Below are positions 41,986 to 51,418 of a DNA stretch of 64,000 nucleotides, in pieces. Positions within the stretch are counted from its first letter, which is position 1. Every line of letters starts with the position of its first letter. The DNA is from DASUAS01 sp963819475. Its GTDB lineage: Bacteria > Actinomycetota > Acidimicrobiia > IMCC26256 > DASPTH01. The position numbers and the translations under genes are program-made. The stretch spans positions 558,001-622,000 of the forward strand of contig CAWFWE010000004.1 of NCBI GenBank assembly GCA_963819475.1, given 5' to 3'. The notes under the pieces were generated by a model. The model ran no database searches and was not told the DNA's origin. It was given only the letters and a program-made list of their open reading frames with translations.

Positions 41986-43398
41986 TCATACGTCTGCGAG
42001 CGTGCGGCCGACGACCGCGTTGCCGCCCCGCGCTTTCGCCTCGTACAGGGCCTCGTCGGCGGCCCGCACCAGCGCGGTCGGCTCGTGGGGCCCGCCGGGC
42101 GGGGTGGCGGCGACTCCGAAGCTCGCGGTCGCCGAGATCGGCGGGGTCCCGATGGCCAGCGCGGCGACGTCGGCCCGGCAGCGCTCCATGGTGATCGTGG
42201 CCTGCCGGTTGTCGAGCCCGGGGAGCAGCACGATGAACTCGTCACCCCCGTGCCGGCCGACCACGTCGTACTCGCGCGTCGCGCCCGAGAGGGCGTCGGC
42301 GATAGCCACGAGCAGCGCGTCGCCGGCCTCGTGCCCGAAGGTGTCGTTCACGCGCTTGAAGCGGTCGATGTCGATCATTGCCACCGCGAACCCTTCACCG
42401 GTGCGCTGGGCCTGCGCGGCGGCGCGACTGAGAGCGTCCTCGACCAGACGTCGGTTGCCCAGGCCGGTGAGCGGGTCGGTCGCTGCCCGTGCCTGCGCGT
42501 CGGCCAGCGTCCGCAGGGTGGCGAGCACCGGTGCGGCGCGGAGGATCGAGTCGTGCACCCCGCGCTCGGTGGAGACCGGCAGGTCGCGGTTCGACCGGAG
42601 CACGACCGAGCCGATGCGCTCGCCCCGGGCGACGATCGGGCGCGCGGCCGGCGAACAGTCGTCCTCGCCGGTCACCCCGACCGTCGCCCCCGGCACCAGC
42701 TCCTCGAGGTGACCGGTGAGGATGCCGCGCGCTTCGTCCTCCGTCCGGGCGTCCTGCAGCCGCTCGGCGAACGCGATCTGCCGGTCGCGCGCCTCCGCAT
42801 CGCGCCGCTCGGTGCGCACGAACACCACCCAGTTCAGCACCGCGAACGCGGCGCACACCCCGACGAGCAGCGCGATGCCACGGACCTCGTCGTGATCGCT
42901 GCCCTCGCGGTTCTGCCGGTCGAGCGCGCGCGCCAGGTCGTCGTCGGCGGCGCGGATCCGATCCAGCATCGCGTACCTGGCCGCGGCCGTGGCGGCGATG
43001 TCGGCGGTGGCATCGGGACCGTTGGCGGTGACGTCCGCCGCGACCGCGGTCTTCCACCCGTCGATGAGCGCACGCTCCTCGGAGAGCCGCGTGCGCAGCT
43101 CGGCGTCGTCGTCCACCGCGACACGAGCCAGGCGCACCGCCTGCGCGAGCTGGAGGCGTCCGGCGTCGTAGACAGCGAGCCGGCCGGGTTCCCGAGTGAC
43201 GATGTAGTCGCGCGCCGCGGTCTCCGTTCCGACCACCGCGGCGAGGACCTGCGCGTTGGCGTTCGCCACCGCGGCGGTGCGGTCGGCGCGTACGCGTTGC
43301 GTGTCGTACTGCCGCCAGGCGGCGCTACCGATCACGGCGACGAAGGCGACGAAGAACGCGGCTCGTCCCCACCGCGCCGCGCTCGAGCCCGTGCCCAC
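41986..43398 (-). CDS. Membrane diguanylate cyclase (GGDEF)
   Basis: 470 aa from GTG 43398. Two transmembrane helices flank a helical extracellular sensor of CHASE3 type (about residues 30-180). After a linker, the GGDEF domain starts DPLTGLGNRR (about 306) and has RHGGDEFIVLLP (about 382). The sequence REYD five residues before GGDEF is an intact RxxD inhibitory site, so product feedback is predicted. No EAL domain. It turns two GTP into c-di-GMP; signal unknown. Confidence 0.92.
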   Translation of the reverse strand: MGTGSSAARWGRAAFFVAFVAVIGSAAWRQYDTQRVRADRTAAVANANAQVLAAVVGTETAARDYIVTREPGRLAVYDAGRLQLAQAVRLARVAVDDDAELRTRLSEERALIDGWKTAVAADVTANGPDATADIAATAAARYAMLDRIRAADDDLARALDRQNREGSDHDEVRGIALLVGVCAAFAVLNWVVFVRTERRDAEARDRQIAFAERLQDARTEDEARGILTGHLEELVPGATVGVTGEDDCSPAARPIVARGERIGSVVLRSNRDLPVSTERGVHDSILRAAPVLATLRTLADAQARAATDPLTGLGNRRLVEDALSRAAAQAQRTGEGFAVAMIDIDRFKRVNDTFGHEAGDALLVAIADALSGATREYDVVGRHGGDEFIVLLPGLDNRQATITMERCRADVAALAIGTPPISATASFGVAATPPGGPHEPTALVRAADEALYEAKARGGNAVVGRTLADV

Positions 43399-43560
43399 GC
43401 CCGCCTACTGGTTCTGATTCACGACGTCCGCCGACGCGAGCACGACTTCGTGCTCGCGATGGCGAGGCTTCGGCATGTGGGGACCCCCGGCTCGACCTGA
43501 AGGGGTTATCGGCCGCGGCGACCCCGCCGAGGAGTCGCTGTGACCGACGTCATCCAGCGG

Positions 43561-44100
43561 TCAGCGAGCCCGGGCAAACGCCGCGAGCTGTCCCACGGTC
43601 TTCCAATTGCGCGTGGTGGCGACCACCCCCAGCTTCTGCTCGAACCACGCGTTGTTGATCTTGGTGCGGCCGTACCCGCCCGGGCAGGACACGTAGACCT
43701 CCCGACCGACCACGTGGAACTCGTCCGGCGCGTGCTCCCGCTCGTCGAGCGCGGCGACCCGGCCGCGCCGCGGCGACGTGGCGAGGAACGTGACGTGGAG
43801 GAGCTTCGGGTCACCGGACGCGAGGAACCGGTTGCCCTCGAGCACGTGGTGCAGCTGCGTCGGTGTGCGCACCAGCACCGCGACGTCGAGTCCCAGGTCG
43901 TCGGCGATCGCGCTGCTGATGGCGCGCTCGACCGCGCCGGCGGTGCGCGCGGTCGCCCGTGAGACGACGTTGCCGCTCTGCACGTACGTGGTGACGTCGG
44001 TGTGATTGTGCCGCTCGTAGAGGTCGCGCAGGTCGGCCATCGGGATGCGGTTGCGGGCGCTCACGTTCACGGCGCGGAGCATCGACACGTACACGGGCAC
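43561..44100 (-). CDS. DUF1697 family protein
   Basis: 179 aa, ATG 44100. The family pattern is clear: YVSMLRAVNVSARNRIPMAD, TYVQSGNVV, TRTKINNAWFE-type ending (YGRTKINNAWFEQKLGV) and TTRNWKTVGQLAAF. Small ferredoxin-like proteins of unknown role. Confidence 0.87.
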   Translation of the reverse strand: MPVYVSMLRAVNVSARNRIPMADLRDLYERHNHTDVTTYVQSGNVVSRATARTAGAVERAISSAIADDLGLDVAVLVRTPTQLHHVLEGNRFLASGDPKLLHVTFLATSPRRGRVAALDEREHAPDEFHVVGREVYVSCPGGYGRTKINNAWFEQKLGVVATTRNWKTVGQLAAFARAR

Positions 44101-44330
44101 CGACCGAGGCTACGGCGGCCCGTGAGGTCGCGGCGGCGGATCCGTGGCCGGCCACGGCAGGAGCCGGTCTGAGTGGGGGGTCGCGGCCCGCCCCGCCGCC
44201 TCTCCGTGCGCATGGCCGGGCGCGGGCACTAAGAAGAGGCCCGGCGGGCCGCCGGGGGACACGCGAGGATGAGGCCAGGAGCGGTTCCGGCAACCACGAG
44301 CGCCGAGCGGGAGCTCAGGGGGAGACGGCG

Positions 44331-45110
44331 ATGATCCTCGACGGCAAGACGGTGGTGGTGACCGGGGTGGGCCCCGGCCTCGGTGGCGAGGTGGCGAAGC
44401 TGGTGTTGCGCGACGGCGGCAACGTCGTGCTCGCGGCGCGTACCGCCGACAAGCTCGAGGGGATCGCCCAGGAGGTCGACCCCACGGGCGCGCGCGTCGC
44501 GCACCAGCCGACCGACATCGGCGACGCCGAGCAGTGCCGCACGCTGGCCGAGTTGGCGGTCGACCGCTTCGGCGCCGTCGACGGTGTCGTCCAGGTCGCC
44601 GCGTACGACGGGTTGCTGGCCGGTCTCGCCGGCACCGGCGACGAGGACTGGAGCGCGGTGCTCGGCACCAACGTGATCGGGACGATGCACGTGGTGTCCG
44701 CGATGGCGGAGGCGATGGGCGACCACGGCGGTTCCATCGTGCTCATCGGCTCGCAGAGCTCGGTGCTCCCACCCGTCGTCGAGCAGCTCGCGTACGCGTC
44801 GTCGAAGGGCGCGCTGCATGCGGCGATGTTCCACCTCGCCAAGGAGCTCGGCCCCCGCCGCATCCGGGTGAACACGGTGGTGCCCACCTGGATGTGGGGC
44901 CCGCCGGTGCAGATGTACGTGCAGTGGCAGGTCGCCGACCGCGGCATCTCCGAGGAGGAGGCGATCGGCGAGATCACCAGGAACATGCCGTTGGGCGAGA
45001 TCCCGGCCGACGAGGACGTCGCCGAATCGGCGGTGTTCCTGTGCTCCGACCGCGCCCGCATGATCACCGGGCAGACCCTGTACGTGAACTCCGGCGAGTA
45101 CATGACGTGA
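44331..45110 (+). CDS. Short-chain dehydrogenase/reductase
   Basis: 259 aa, ATG 44331 with GGGGGAGACGG upstream. The nucleotide loop is a variant (GVGPGLGGEV), with VAAYDG in place of NNAG, IGSQSSV, and YASSKGALHA (Tyr, Lys). The C-terminus keeps the oligomer strand. It overlaps the next gene by 4 nt (GTGA) and probably acts on the same CoA or cyclic substrate. Confidence 0.88.
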   Translation: MILDGKTVVVTGVGPGLGGEVAKLVLRDGGNVVLAARTADKLEGIAQEVDPTGARVAHQPTDIGDAEQCRTLAELAVDRFGAVDGVVQVAAYDGLLAGLAGTGDEDWSAVLGTNVIGTMHVVSAMAEAMGDHGGSIVLIGSQSSVLPPVVEQLAYASSKGALHAAMFHLAKELGPRRIRVNTVVPTWMWGPPVQMYVQWQVADRGISEEEAIGEITRNMPLGEIPADEDVAESAVFLCSDRARMITGQTLYVNSGEYMT

Positions 45111-47116
45111 CGGGCTGGACGAACCTCCTGGCACCCGGCCGCATCGGCGCGCTGGAGCTGCGCAACCGCATGGTCATGGCGCCCATGGGCGAGGACCTCG
45201 GCGATCTCGACGGCCAGGTGTCGACGACGCAGATGGCGTACCTCGAAGCCCGCGCGCGCGGCGGCCTGGCGATGGTGATGCTCGGCTCGGTGGCGGTGTC
45301 GTTCCCCGTCGGGTGCTCGAACGCGCGGCAGACCGCCATCTCCGACGACCGCCACGTCGCGGGCTGGCGGGAGGCGGCCCGCCGGGTGCACCGCCACGGG
45401 TCGACCATCGCCATGCAGCTCACGCAGGCGGGGATGAACAGCTTGCAGGACACGATGGCCGGACGCCCGATGTGGGTGGCGTCGGAGCCCGGTCCCCCGG
45501 GCCGCGACGACCTCTACGGCATGGTGACCGCCGACGAGGGCGCCAAGATGATGGAGCCGTTCGCGGGGCCCGACTCGAAGCTGTTCTACAAGGTGCTCGA
45601 CCACGACGACATCGCGTCCGTGATCGACGACTTCGCGTCCGCCGTGGTGCGGGCGCGCGAGGCGGGCGTCGACGGGTGCGAGCTGCACGCCGGGCACGGC
45701 TACCTCATCGACGGCTTCCTGTCGCCGGCCAAGAACCACCGCACCGACGAGTACGGCGGGTCGGTCGAGAACCGCGCCCGCATCCTGGTGGAGATCCTCA
45801 CCGAGATCCGCGCCCGGGTCGGCGACGACTACGCGGTCTGGTGCCGCATCAACTCGACCGAGAACCGGCCCGGCGGGATGACCCTCGACGACTGCATCGC
45901 CATCGCGCGCATGGCGGAGGCCGCCGGCGCCGACGCGGTGCACGTGTCGGCGTACCACGACCCCGCGGTCGCGACCGGTCCGACCGACTCGTACGCCCCA
46001 CACGTGCCGGGGCTGCTGATCGACAACGCACGCGCGGTGAAGGCCGCGCTCGGGGTGCCGGTGATCGCAGTCGGGCGCATCGACCCCGACGCCGCCGACG
46101 CCGCCATCGCCGACGGCGCCTTCGACTTCGTCTCGATGGCGCGGATGATCCTCGCCGAGCCCGAGCTGCCGAACCTCCTCACCGCCGGCCACCCCGAGGA
46201 GATCCGACCGTGCGTCTACCACTACCGCTGCATCGGCAACATCTTCGTCCGCGGGCAGGTGCGGTGCGCCGCGAACGGGTCGGTGGGCCGCGAGGACGAG
46301 CTCGTGGTCGGCACCGCGGCGTCGCCGCGTTCGGTGCTCGTGGTCGGCGGAGGGCCGGCCGGCATGGAGGCGGCACGAGTCGCGGCGCTTCGCGGCCACT
46401 CGGTCACGCTGGTCGACGCCGGCGTCCGGCTCGGCGGGCGCTGGGCGTACGCGGCCGCCACGTCCGACGTCAATGCCGACCTCCTCCGGTGGTTCGAGCA
46501 CCAGCTCGAGCTCCGCGGCGTCGAGGTGCGGCTCGGTGAGCGGCTCGACGCCGACGCGGTGGTCGCAGCCGCGCCCGACGCGGTGATCGTCGCCACCGGC
46601 GCGCGCTGGGGTCGGCCGGCGGTGCCCGGCATCGACCTCCCGCACGTGCGCGCGGTCGACGACCTCGCCGAGTGGTTGGTCGACGGCACGCCCGTGGGTC
46701 CTGACGTCGTCGTGCTCGGTGGCGACCTTCCCGGCCTGGGCGTGGCGGAGGAGGCGGACCGTCAGGGCGCCCGGGTCACCGTGCTCGAGGCGTCGGACGT
46801 GTTCGGCCTGCACCTCGGTCTCCCCGGGCGCTGGCGGCGGGTCCACGATCTGCGCGCCGCCGGCATCACCCTCGCCGGCGGCGCCGAGGTGCTCGAGATC
46901 ACGCCCGAGGTCGTGCGGTGGCGCGACCTCGACGGCGACCACGAGACCGCAGCCGGCGCGCTGTTCGTCACCAGCGAAGCTGCGCCCGACACCACGCTCG
47001 CCGACCAGCTGACGGCGCGGGGGCTCGACGTCACCGTCGTCGGCGACGCCGGCGTCGGCGCGGGGCTCCTCGAGCACGCGATGCGGGGCGCGCTGGAGAT
47101 CGCCGTCGCGCTGTAG
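45107..47116 (+). CDS. Old-yellow-enzyme-type reductase (FMN/FAD/Fe-S, dienoyl-CoA reductase-like)
   Basis: 669 aa from GTG 45107. Residues about 1-365 form an FMN barrel (MVMAPMGEDLG, ELHAGHGYLIDGFLSPAKNH, VSMARMILAEP). Next comes a cluster-binding loop and then a FAD/NAD(P) domain (VLVVGGGPAGMEAARVAALRG, about residue 405). In relatives the cluster is C-x2-C-x2/3-C-x11/12-C. Here it reads CVYHYRCIGN...VRC, so the second Cys is His. The iron-sulfur cluster may have a Cys3-His site. Likely reduces an enoyl-CoA or similar double bond. Confidence 0.88.
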   Translation: MTGWTNLLAPGRIGALELRNRMVMAPMGEDLGDLDGQVSTTQMAYLEARARGGLAMVMLGSVAVSFPVGCSNARQTAISDDRHVAGWREAARRVHRHGSTIAMQLTQAGMNSLQDTMAGRPMWVASEPGPPGRDDLYGMVTADEGAKMMEPFAGPDSKLFYKVLDHDDIASVIDDFASAVVRAREAGVDGCELHAGHGYLIDGFLSPAKNHRTDEYGGSVENRARILVEILTEIRARVGDDYAVWCRINSTENRPGGMTLDDCIAIARMAEAAGADAVHVSAYHDPAVATGPTDSYAPHVPGLLIDNARAVKAALGVPVIAVGRIDPDAADAAIADGAFDFVSMARMILAEPELPNLLTAGHPEEIRPCVYHYRCIGNIFVRGQVRCAANGSVGREDELVVGTAASPRSVLVVGGGPAGMEAARVAALRGHSVTLVDAGVRLGGRWAYAAATSDVNADLLRWFEHQLELRGVEVRLGERLDADAVVAAAPDAVIVATGARWGRPAVPGIDLPHVRAVDDLAEWLVDGTPVGPDVVVLGGDLPGLGVAEEADRQGARVTVLEASDVFGLHLGLPGRWRRVHDLRAAGITLAGGAEVLEITPEVVRWRDLDGDHETAAGALFVTSEAAPDTTLADQLTARGLDVTVVGDAGVGAGLLEHAMRGALEIAVAL

Positions 47117-47151
47117 GTGCTCGGGGCGCACGGTGCCCGGCGGGAAGGTGA

Positions 47152-47305
47152 TCACCGACGTTCGGACGGCTCTCCGCGGTCGGGCGACGACTCGTGCTGC
47201 CGGTGTGCCGCGATCCGAGTCCATGCCGTGGCGAACACCATGAACGCACCGACCAGGCAGAGCGCGGGTGCTGCGCTCACGATCCCGAACGCGGCGTGCA
47301 GTCGC
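47152..47305 (-). pseudogene. C-terminal fragment of a membrane protein
   Basis: The minus-strand frame from the IS1380 left junction encodes LHAAFGIVSAAPALCLVGAF and a basic tail, like the last helix of an MFS-type transporter, with stop at 47154-47152. No 5' part exists on the other side of the IS (the thiamine-binding gene stops there), so truncation predates the insertion. A 42-aa product from an internal GTG is possible. Confidence 0.35.
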
Positions 47306-47309
47306 TTAG

Positions 47310-48943
47310 CCCGGACCTTTCAGTAAGGGTGTTTGAGCGCCGCGGGTGGGGGCGTAGCGTCGGGGGTGTCGTGGGCGGCGGCGTGATCGCGTGTGGTTGG
47401 GTGCTGGGCGGGGTGTTTTCGTGATGCTGGGGGTGTTCAGGACGTGTTCGGCCAAGCCGTGCCGACTCCGCGTGCGGGACGGGTCGGTCTACGCGCGGAT
47501 AGGGAGCGAACGCGTTGACGCGAACGCGGCGATGAGCTGGTCGCGCCAGGGCCAGTTCGCCGCGACGCGTAGCCGGGCGCGTCGTCCGCTCCGGGTGATC
47601 ACGCCAGCTGCGTGGAAAAGGCAGTAGCGAAGCCGTTTGGGCTCCGCGCGTGCGAGGTCGCCGTCGAGGCAGAGCAGTCGGGTCCAGGCGAGCAGGTCGT
47701 GCGCGACGAGCACGAGGGTGAGCCACGCGGTGTTGATCGCGAAGTCCGCCGAGGGCAGGTTGGCCAGGCCGGTGTCTTTGGCGTCGCAGATCTGTCGTTC
47801 GGCGCGACCGCGTCCGCGATGCAGCGCTTCGAGATACGCGATGTCTCGCTCGGGCAGGTCGGTGACGAAGACTTGGAAGCGATGCCCATCGACATCAGTG
47901 AAGGTGAGCTGCGCGCCCGGGTGAGGGTCTTCTCGGCGGGCGATCATCCGCATCCCCTCACCCCAGGCGGAGAGATCAACGAGCCCGGTGATCTCGACAA
48001 CCGCCGCGCCGTCACGTTCCTGGTGGCCGTCCGCGCTCAACGCTGGCTGCCACACCGATTCGGGCATGCCGACCAGCACCTTCGCGATCTCGGCGGTGAG
48101 GCGATGCCCGATCGCGAACCGCACGTGGCGTGCGCGGCACGCGTCGACGAACCCGTGCGAAAGTCCCGCCGAGTCCGCCCGGGCGATCACCTCCACCGCG
48201 GCGGGATCGACCGGCAGCTGCACGAGCGCAGCGTCGAGCACCTCGACGTGATCAGTCGCGGTGCCCGACCCGGCGTTGCCGGGCCGCAGCTTCGCCGCCA
48301 ACGCTTCACCAGTCGCGTCCAAGAACGCCAACAACGGATGGAACCCGAACCCGCGCTTGTACGTCGGTGCCGCACCTTCCTTCTCCGAATGGGCGGTGAC
48401 CAACGTGGCGTCGATGTCGATCACATAGAACCCCGGATCCGCGCCCGCTGCCCACGCCTGGCGGCGGCCCGCCGCGCGTGCCGACCGCGATTCGCGCCAA
48501 CGCCGCATCATCGATCGCGTCCAGCGCACGCCACGCCGTCGCCAGCGACGCCACCTCACCAAAGAGACCCGGCTGGTCGCGCAGCACCGCGAGGTCCGAG
48601 ATCGTCTCACCACCACCAGCGAGCATCACTGCCAGATCGACCAGCACCCGACCCCGATCATGGCCCCGACGCCGCCGCTTCGTCGGCTCCATCGCCACCG
48701 ACAACCCCGCCGTCACACCGAGCTCGTCGGCAAGATCGCACAACAACCTCGAACCCACGTGCGCAACCACGTTCCTGCCATCACCGGTCACCAACAGCTG
48801 CGGCCGCGTCGAGTTACGCTGCATCTCGGAAGTGCCCTCCTGACTCGGGACCTGCTGTCTTCGCAAACCGCAGTATCCCTTGACAGGAGGGCGTTTTCGC
48901 GGACGCGACCCCCGATCACCAGCCCCCTACTGAAAGGTCCGGG
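47310..48943 (-). mobile_element. IS1380-family insertion sequence, 1634 bp
   Basis: Terminal inverted repeats CCCGGACCTTTCAGTAAGGG (from 47310) and, read inward from 48943, CCCGGACCTTTCAGTAGGGG: 19 of 20 match. A 4-bp target duplication TTAG flanks it (47306-47309, 48944-48947). It encodes one transposase, frameshifted. The right junction falls exactly at the TAA stop of the MTH1187-type gene (minus strand), which the duplication preserves. Confidence 0.88.
47489..48824 (-). pseudogene. IS1380-family transposase, frameshifted
   Basis: The N-terminal frame from ATG 48824 (GGAGGG upstream) runs MQRNSTRPQLLVTGDGRNVV to ALARIAVGTR. Near 48470 the frame changes, and the DDE core continues as AAGRRQAWAAGADPGFYVID, then IDATLVTAHSEKEGA with YKRGFGFHPLLAFLD, and EVIARADSAGLS, ending at 47489. 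This is the IS1380 DDE order. A single-base indel separates the parts; the element is likely immobile unless frameshifting occurs. Confidence 0.82.
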
Positions 48944-49240
48944 TTAGGCGTCGCGCAGCCGGGCCTCGACGGCCCGGACCTTGGCGGTGAGACCGTCGGT
49001 GACCCCCGGCCGGTGATCGATCTTGATCACCACGCTCACACGTGGCGCGGCCTCCGCGACCTTGTCGACGCACGCCTTGACGAGGTCCATCACCTCGTCC
49101 CACTCGCCTTCGACGTTCGTGAACATGGCGTTGGTCTCGTGGGGAAGGCCGCGGTCGCGGACGAGGCGGACCGCCTCGGCCACGGCGGTGCTGACCGAGT
49201 CGCCGGTGCCGATCGGGGTGATGGAGAAGGCAGCGATCAT
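48944..49240 (-). CDS. MTH1187-family (DUF77) thiamine-binding protein
   Basis: 98 aa from ATG 49240, with GGAGGAT upstream. The pattern MIAAFSITPIGTGDSVSTAV, AEAVRLVRDRGL, TNAMFTNVEGEWDEVMDLVK and VVIKIDHRPG is the small ferredoxin-like MTH1187/YkoF-type family, which binds thiamine or its precursors. The IS1380 insertion lies directly at the stop codon, leaving the protein intact. Confidence 0.87.
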   Translation of the reverse strand: MIAAFSITPIGTGDSVSTAVAEAVRLVRDRGLPHETNAMFTNVEGEWDEVMDLVKACVDKVAEAAPRVSVVIKIDHRPGVTDGLTAKVRAVEARLRDA

Positions 49241-49302
49241 CGCGTGATCCTCCCATCTCCGCGCCGACGCGCGCCCCGCGTGCACCTCGGTACGCTCGGC
49301 GG

Positions 49303-49638
49303 GTGGCGTTCGACGAGGAGCTGGCCGACCGCATCCGGGAGCTCGTGGCCCAGGAGCGCGGGGTCACCGAGCGGCGCATGTTCGGTGGGCTCGCGTTCCT
49401 CGTCGGCGGGCACCTGGCGGTGGCGGCCAGCGGCCAGGGTGGCCTCCTCGTGCGCGTCGACCCGGACGAGACCGAACGGTTGGCCGGTCGTGAACACGTG
49501 TGTCGCGCCGAGATGCGCGGCCGCTCGATGGACGGGTGGTTGCGGGTCGACGACGCCGGTCTCCGAACGAAGCGGCAGCTCGGGGGATGGGTCACCCGCG
49601 GCGTCACGTACGCGCGTTCGCTCCCCCGGAAGCGCTGA
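49303..49638 (+). CDS. TfoX N-terminal domain protein
   Basis: 111 aa from GTG 49303. It has the TfoX_N pattern RIRELVAQERGVTERRMFGG, LAFLVGGHLAVAA and RVDPDETERL. Single-domain relatives are widespread in actinobacteria and not tied to competence. Confidence 0.85.
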   Translation: MAFDEELADRIRELVAQERGVTERRMFGGLAFLVGGHLAVAASGQGGLLVRVDPDETERLAGREHVCRAEMRGRSMDGWLRVDDAGLRTKRQLGGWVTRGVTYARSLPRKR

Positions 49639-49740
49639 CCGGCCACGCCGGCCGCGCTCACTCGCGCTGGACGGAGCGTCCCCGCGGCCGAACGTACGAT
49701 GTCGCCCTCGCAGCGGCGATCGACGGCGGAGGTGCGTGGC

Positions 49741-50943
49741 ATGGGGTGGTCGGGAGACGCGTGCATCGTCGGCATCGCCGAGCGACCCTCCGAGCGTAAG
49801 TTCCACGGCACCCCGACGCTCACCATCGAGCAGTGGGCCGGGCTCGCCGCCGACGCCCTCACCGACGCGGGCATCGATCCCGCGGCCGTCGACGGGCTCG
49901 TCTGCGCCGGCGACGTCGCCGAGGCGTCGTTGTTCCTTCCCGCGACCATCGCCGAGTACTGCGGCTGGCCGGTGAGCTTCGCCGAGCGCGTCGACCTCGG
50001 CGGTGCGTCGGCCGTCGGCATGGCGTGGCGGGCCGCGGCGGCGATCGAGCTGGGCATCTGCGAGGTGGTGGTGTGCGCGACGGTCGGGCGACCCCGTCCG
50101 CCGTCGCCCCTAACGCGGGGCCCGAACCCGCGGGCGGTGTTCGGCGCGTCGAGCATGGAGTGGGGTTCGCCGCAGGCCGAGTTCGACGCGCCGTACGGCA
50201 ACGTGGCGCAGAACTGCGGCTACGCGATGTACGCGCAGCGGTACCACGAGCTGTACGGCTGGGACGAGCGAGGACGCGCCAAGATCGCGTCCGACCAACG
50301 CGTGAGCGCCTGCGCCAACCCGGCCGCCGCCTTCTACGGGCAGCCGATCACCGTCGACGACGTGCTCGCGTCGCGCGTGATCGCGACGCCGCTCCACCTG
50401 CTCGAGATCGTGATGCCGTGCTCCGGCGGCGCCGCCTTCGTCGTGACCACGCAGGCGCGGGCGCGCGACTGCGCGCACCGGGCGGTCAACGTCGCCGGCT
50501 TCGGCGAGCGCCTCACGCACAAGACGCCGACGTACGCGGCCGAGATGCCCCGCACACCGGTACGCGAGGCCTCCGCCCGCGCCTTCGGGATGTCGGGACT
50601 GGCACCCGCCGACGTCGACATGGTGCAGCTCTACGACTGCTACACGATCACCGCGCTGCTCACCATCGAGGACTCCGGGTTCTGCGGTGAGGGCGAGGGT
50701 CTGGCGTTCGTCAACGAGCACGACCTCTCGTACCGGGGTGACTTCCCGTGCAACACACACGGCGGGCAGCTCGGCATGGGCCAGACCGGGATGAGTGGCG
50801 GGATGTCGCACGTGCTCGAAGGCGTGCGGCAGGTCCAGGGTCGCGCCGGTGAGCGACAGGTGGGCCGCCACGACACCGCCTACGTGAGCGGCACCGGCGG
50901 CGTCATGAGCGAGCAGGGCGCCCTCGTCCTGGTCGGCGGGTGA
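49741..50943 (+). CDS. Thiolase-like (lipid-transfer/SCP-x type) protein
   Basis: 400 aa from ATG 49741. The thiolase fold of the lipid-transfer type: ACIVGIAERPS, CAGDVAEASLF, DLGGASAVGMAWRAAAAIE in place of the usual active-Cys segment, and C-terminal NTHGGQLGMGQTGMSGGMSH. Proteins of this type (Ltp2-like) pair with DUF35 partners and catalyse retro-aldol cleavage in steroid side-chain breakdown. The DUF35 gene follows 7 bp later, supporting that role. Confidence 0.88.
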   Translation: MGWSGDACIVGIAERPSERKFHGTPTLTIEQWAGLAADALTDAGIDPAAVDGLVCAGDVAEASLFLPATIAEYCGWPVSFAERVDLGGASAVGMAWRAAAAIELGICEVVVCATVGRPRPPSPLTRGPNPRAVFGASSMEWGSPQAEFDAPYGNVAQNCGYAMYAQRYHELYGWDERGRAKIASDQRVSACANPAAAFYGQPITVDDVLASRVIATPLHLLEIVMPCSGGAAFVVTTQARARDCAHRAVNVAGFGERLTHKTPTYAAEMPRTPVREASARAFGMSGLAPADVDMVQLYDCYTITALLTIEDSGFCGEGEGLAFVNEHDLSYRGDFPCNTHGGQLGMGQTGMSGGMSHVLEGVRQVQGRAGERQVGRHDTAYVSGTGGVMSEQGALVLVGG

Positions 50944-50950
50944 GGCGACC

Positions 50951-51373
50951 GTGAGCGACGCCGCCGCGCCGATGCCCAAGCCCCGCCCGCTGCCCACCCC
51001 GGTGTCGCAGCCGTTCTGGGACGCCCTGCGCGACGAGCGGGTCGCGCTCCAGCGCTGCGACGCGTGCGATCGCTGGGTCTACTACCCCCGCGCCCGTTGT
51101 CCCGGGTGCCTGTCCGACCAGCTCACCTGGACCACCGTCGACGGGCTCGGCACCGTGTACACGTTCACCGTCGCCGAGCAGCCGACCGCCCCGCCCTTCG
51201 CCGACGAGGTGCCCCAGCTGCTGGCGGTGGTCGAGCTCACCGAGGGCGTGCGCGTCTCGACGACCCTGGTCGACGTCGACCGGGACGCGCTGGCCGTGGG
51301 CCTGCCCGTCGAGCCGGTGTTCGACCACGGCGACGACGGGCTCACCCTGCTGCGCTTCCGGCCCCGGGCCTGA
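50951..51373 (+). CDS. DUF35 zinc-ribbon/OB-fold protein
   Basis: 140 aa from GTG 50951. N-terminal rubredoxin-like zinc ribbon CDACDRWVYYPRARCPGC (C-x2-C ... C-x2-C, about residues 36-53), then an OB fold with GTVYTFTVAEQPT. DUF35 partners form a complex with thiolase-like proteins such as the one just upstream and bind or channel acyl-CoA. Confidence 0.9.
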   Translation: MSDAAAPMPKPRPLPTPVSQPFWDALRDERVALQRCDACDRWVYYPRARCPGCLSDQLTWTTVDGLGTVYTFTVAEQPTAPPFADEVPQLLAVVELTEGVRVSTTLVDVDRDALAVGLPVEPVFDHGDDGLTLLRFRPRA

Positions 51374-51418
51374 CCCGCCGACGGGCGCGGACGACCCGTC
51401 TTGGGCGAAGATCAGCCC

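Noticed and set aside
45111..47224. Very long minus-strand open frame opposite the OYE-type reductase and the SDR
   Set aside because: High-GC shadow frame. The plus strand carries complete FMN, Fe-S and FAD motifs.
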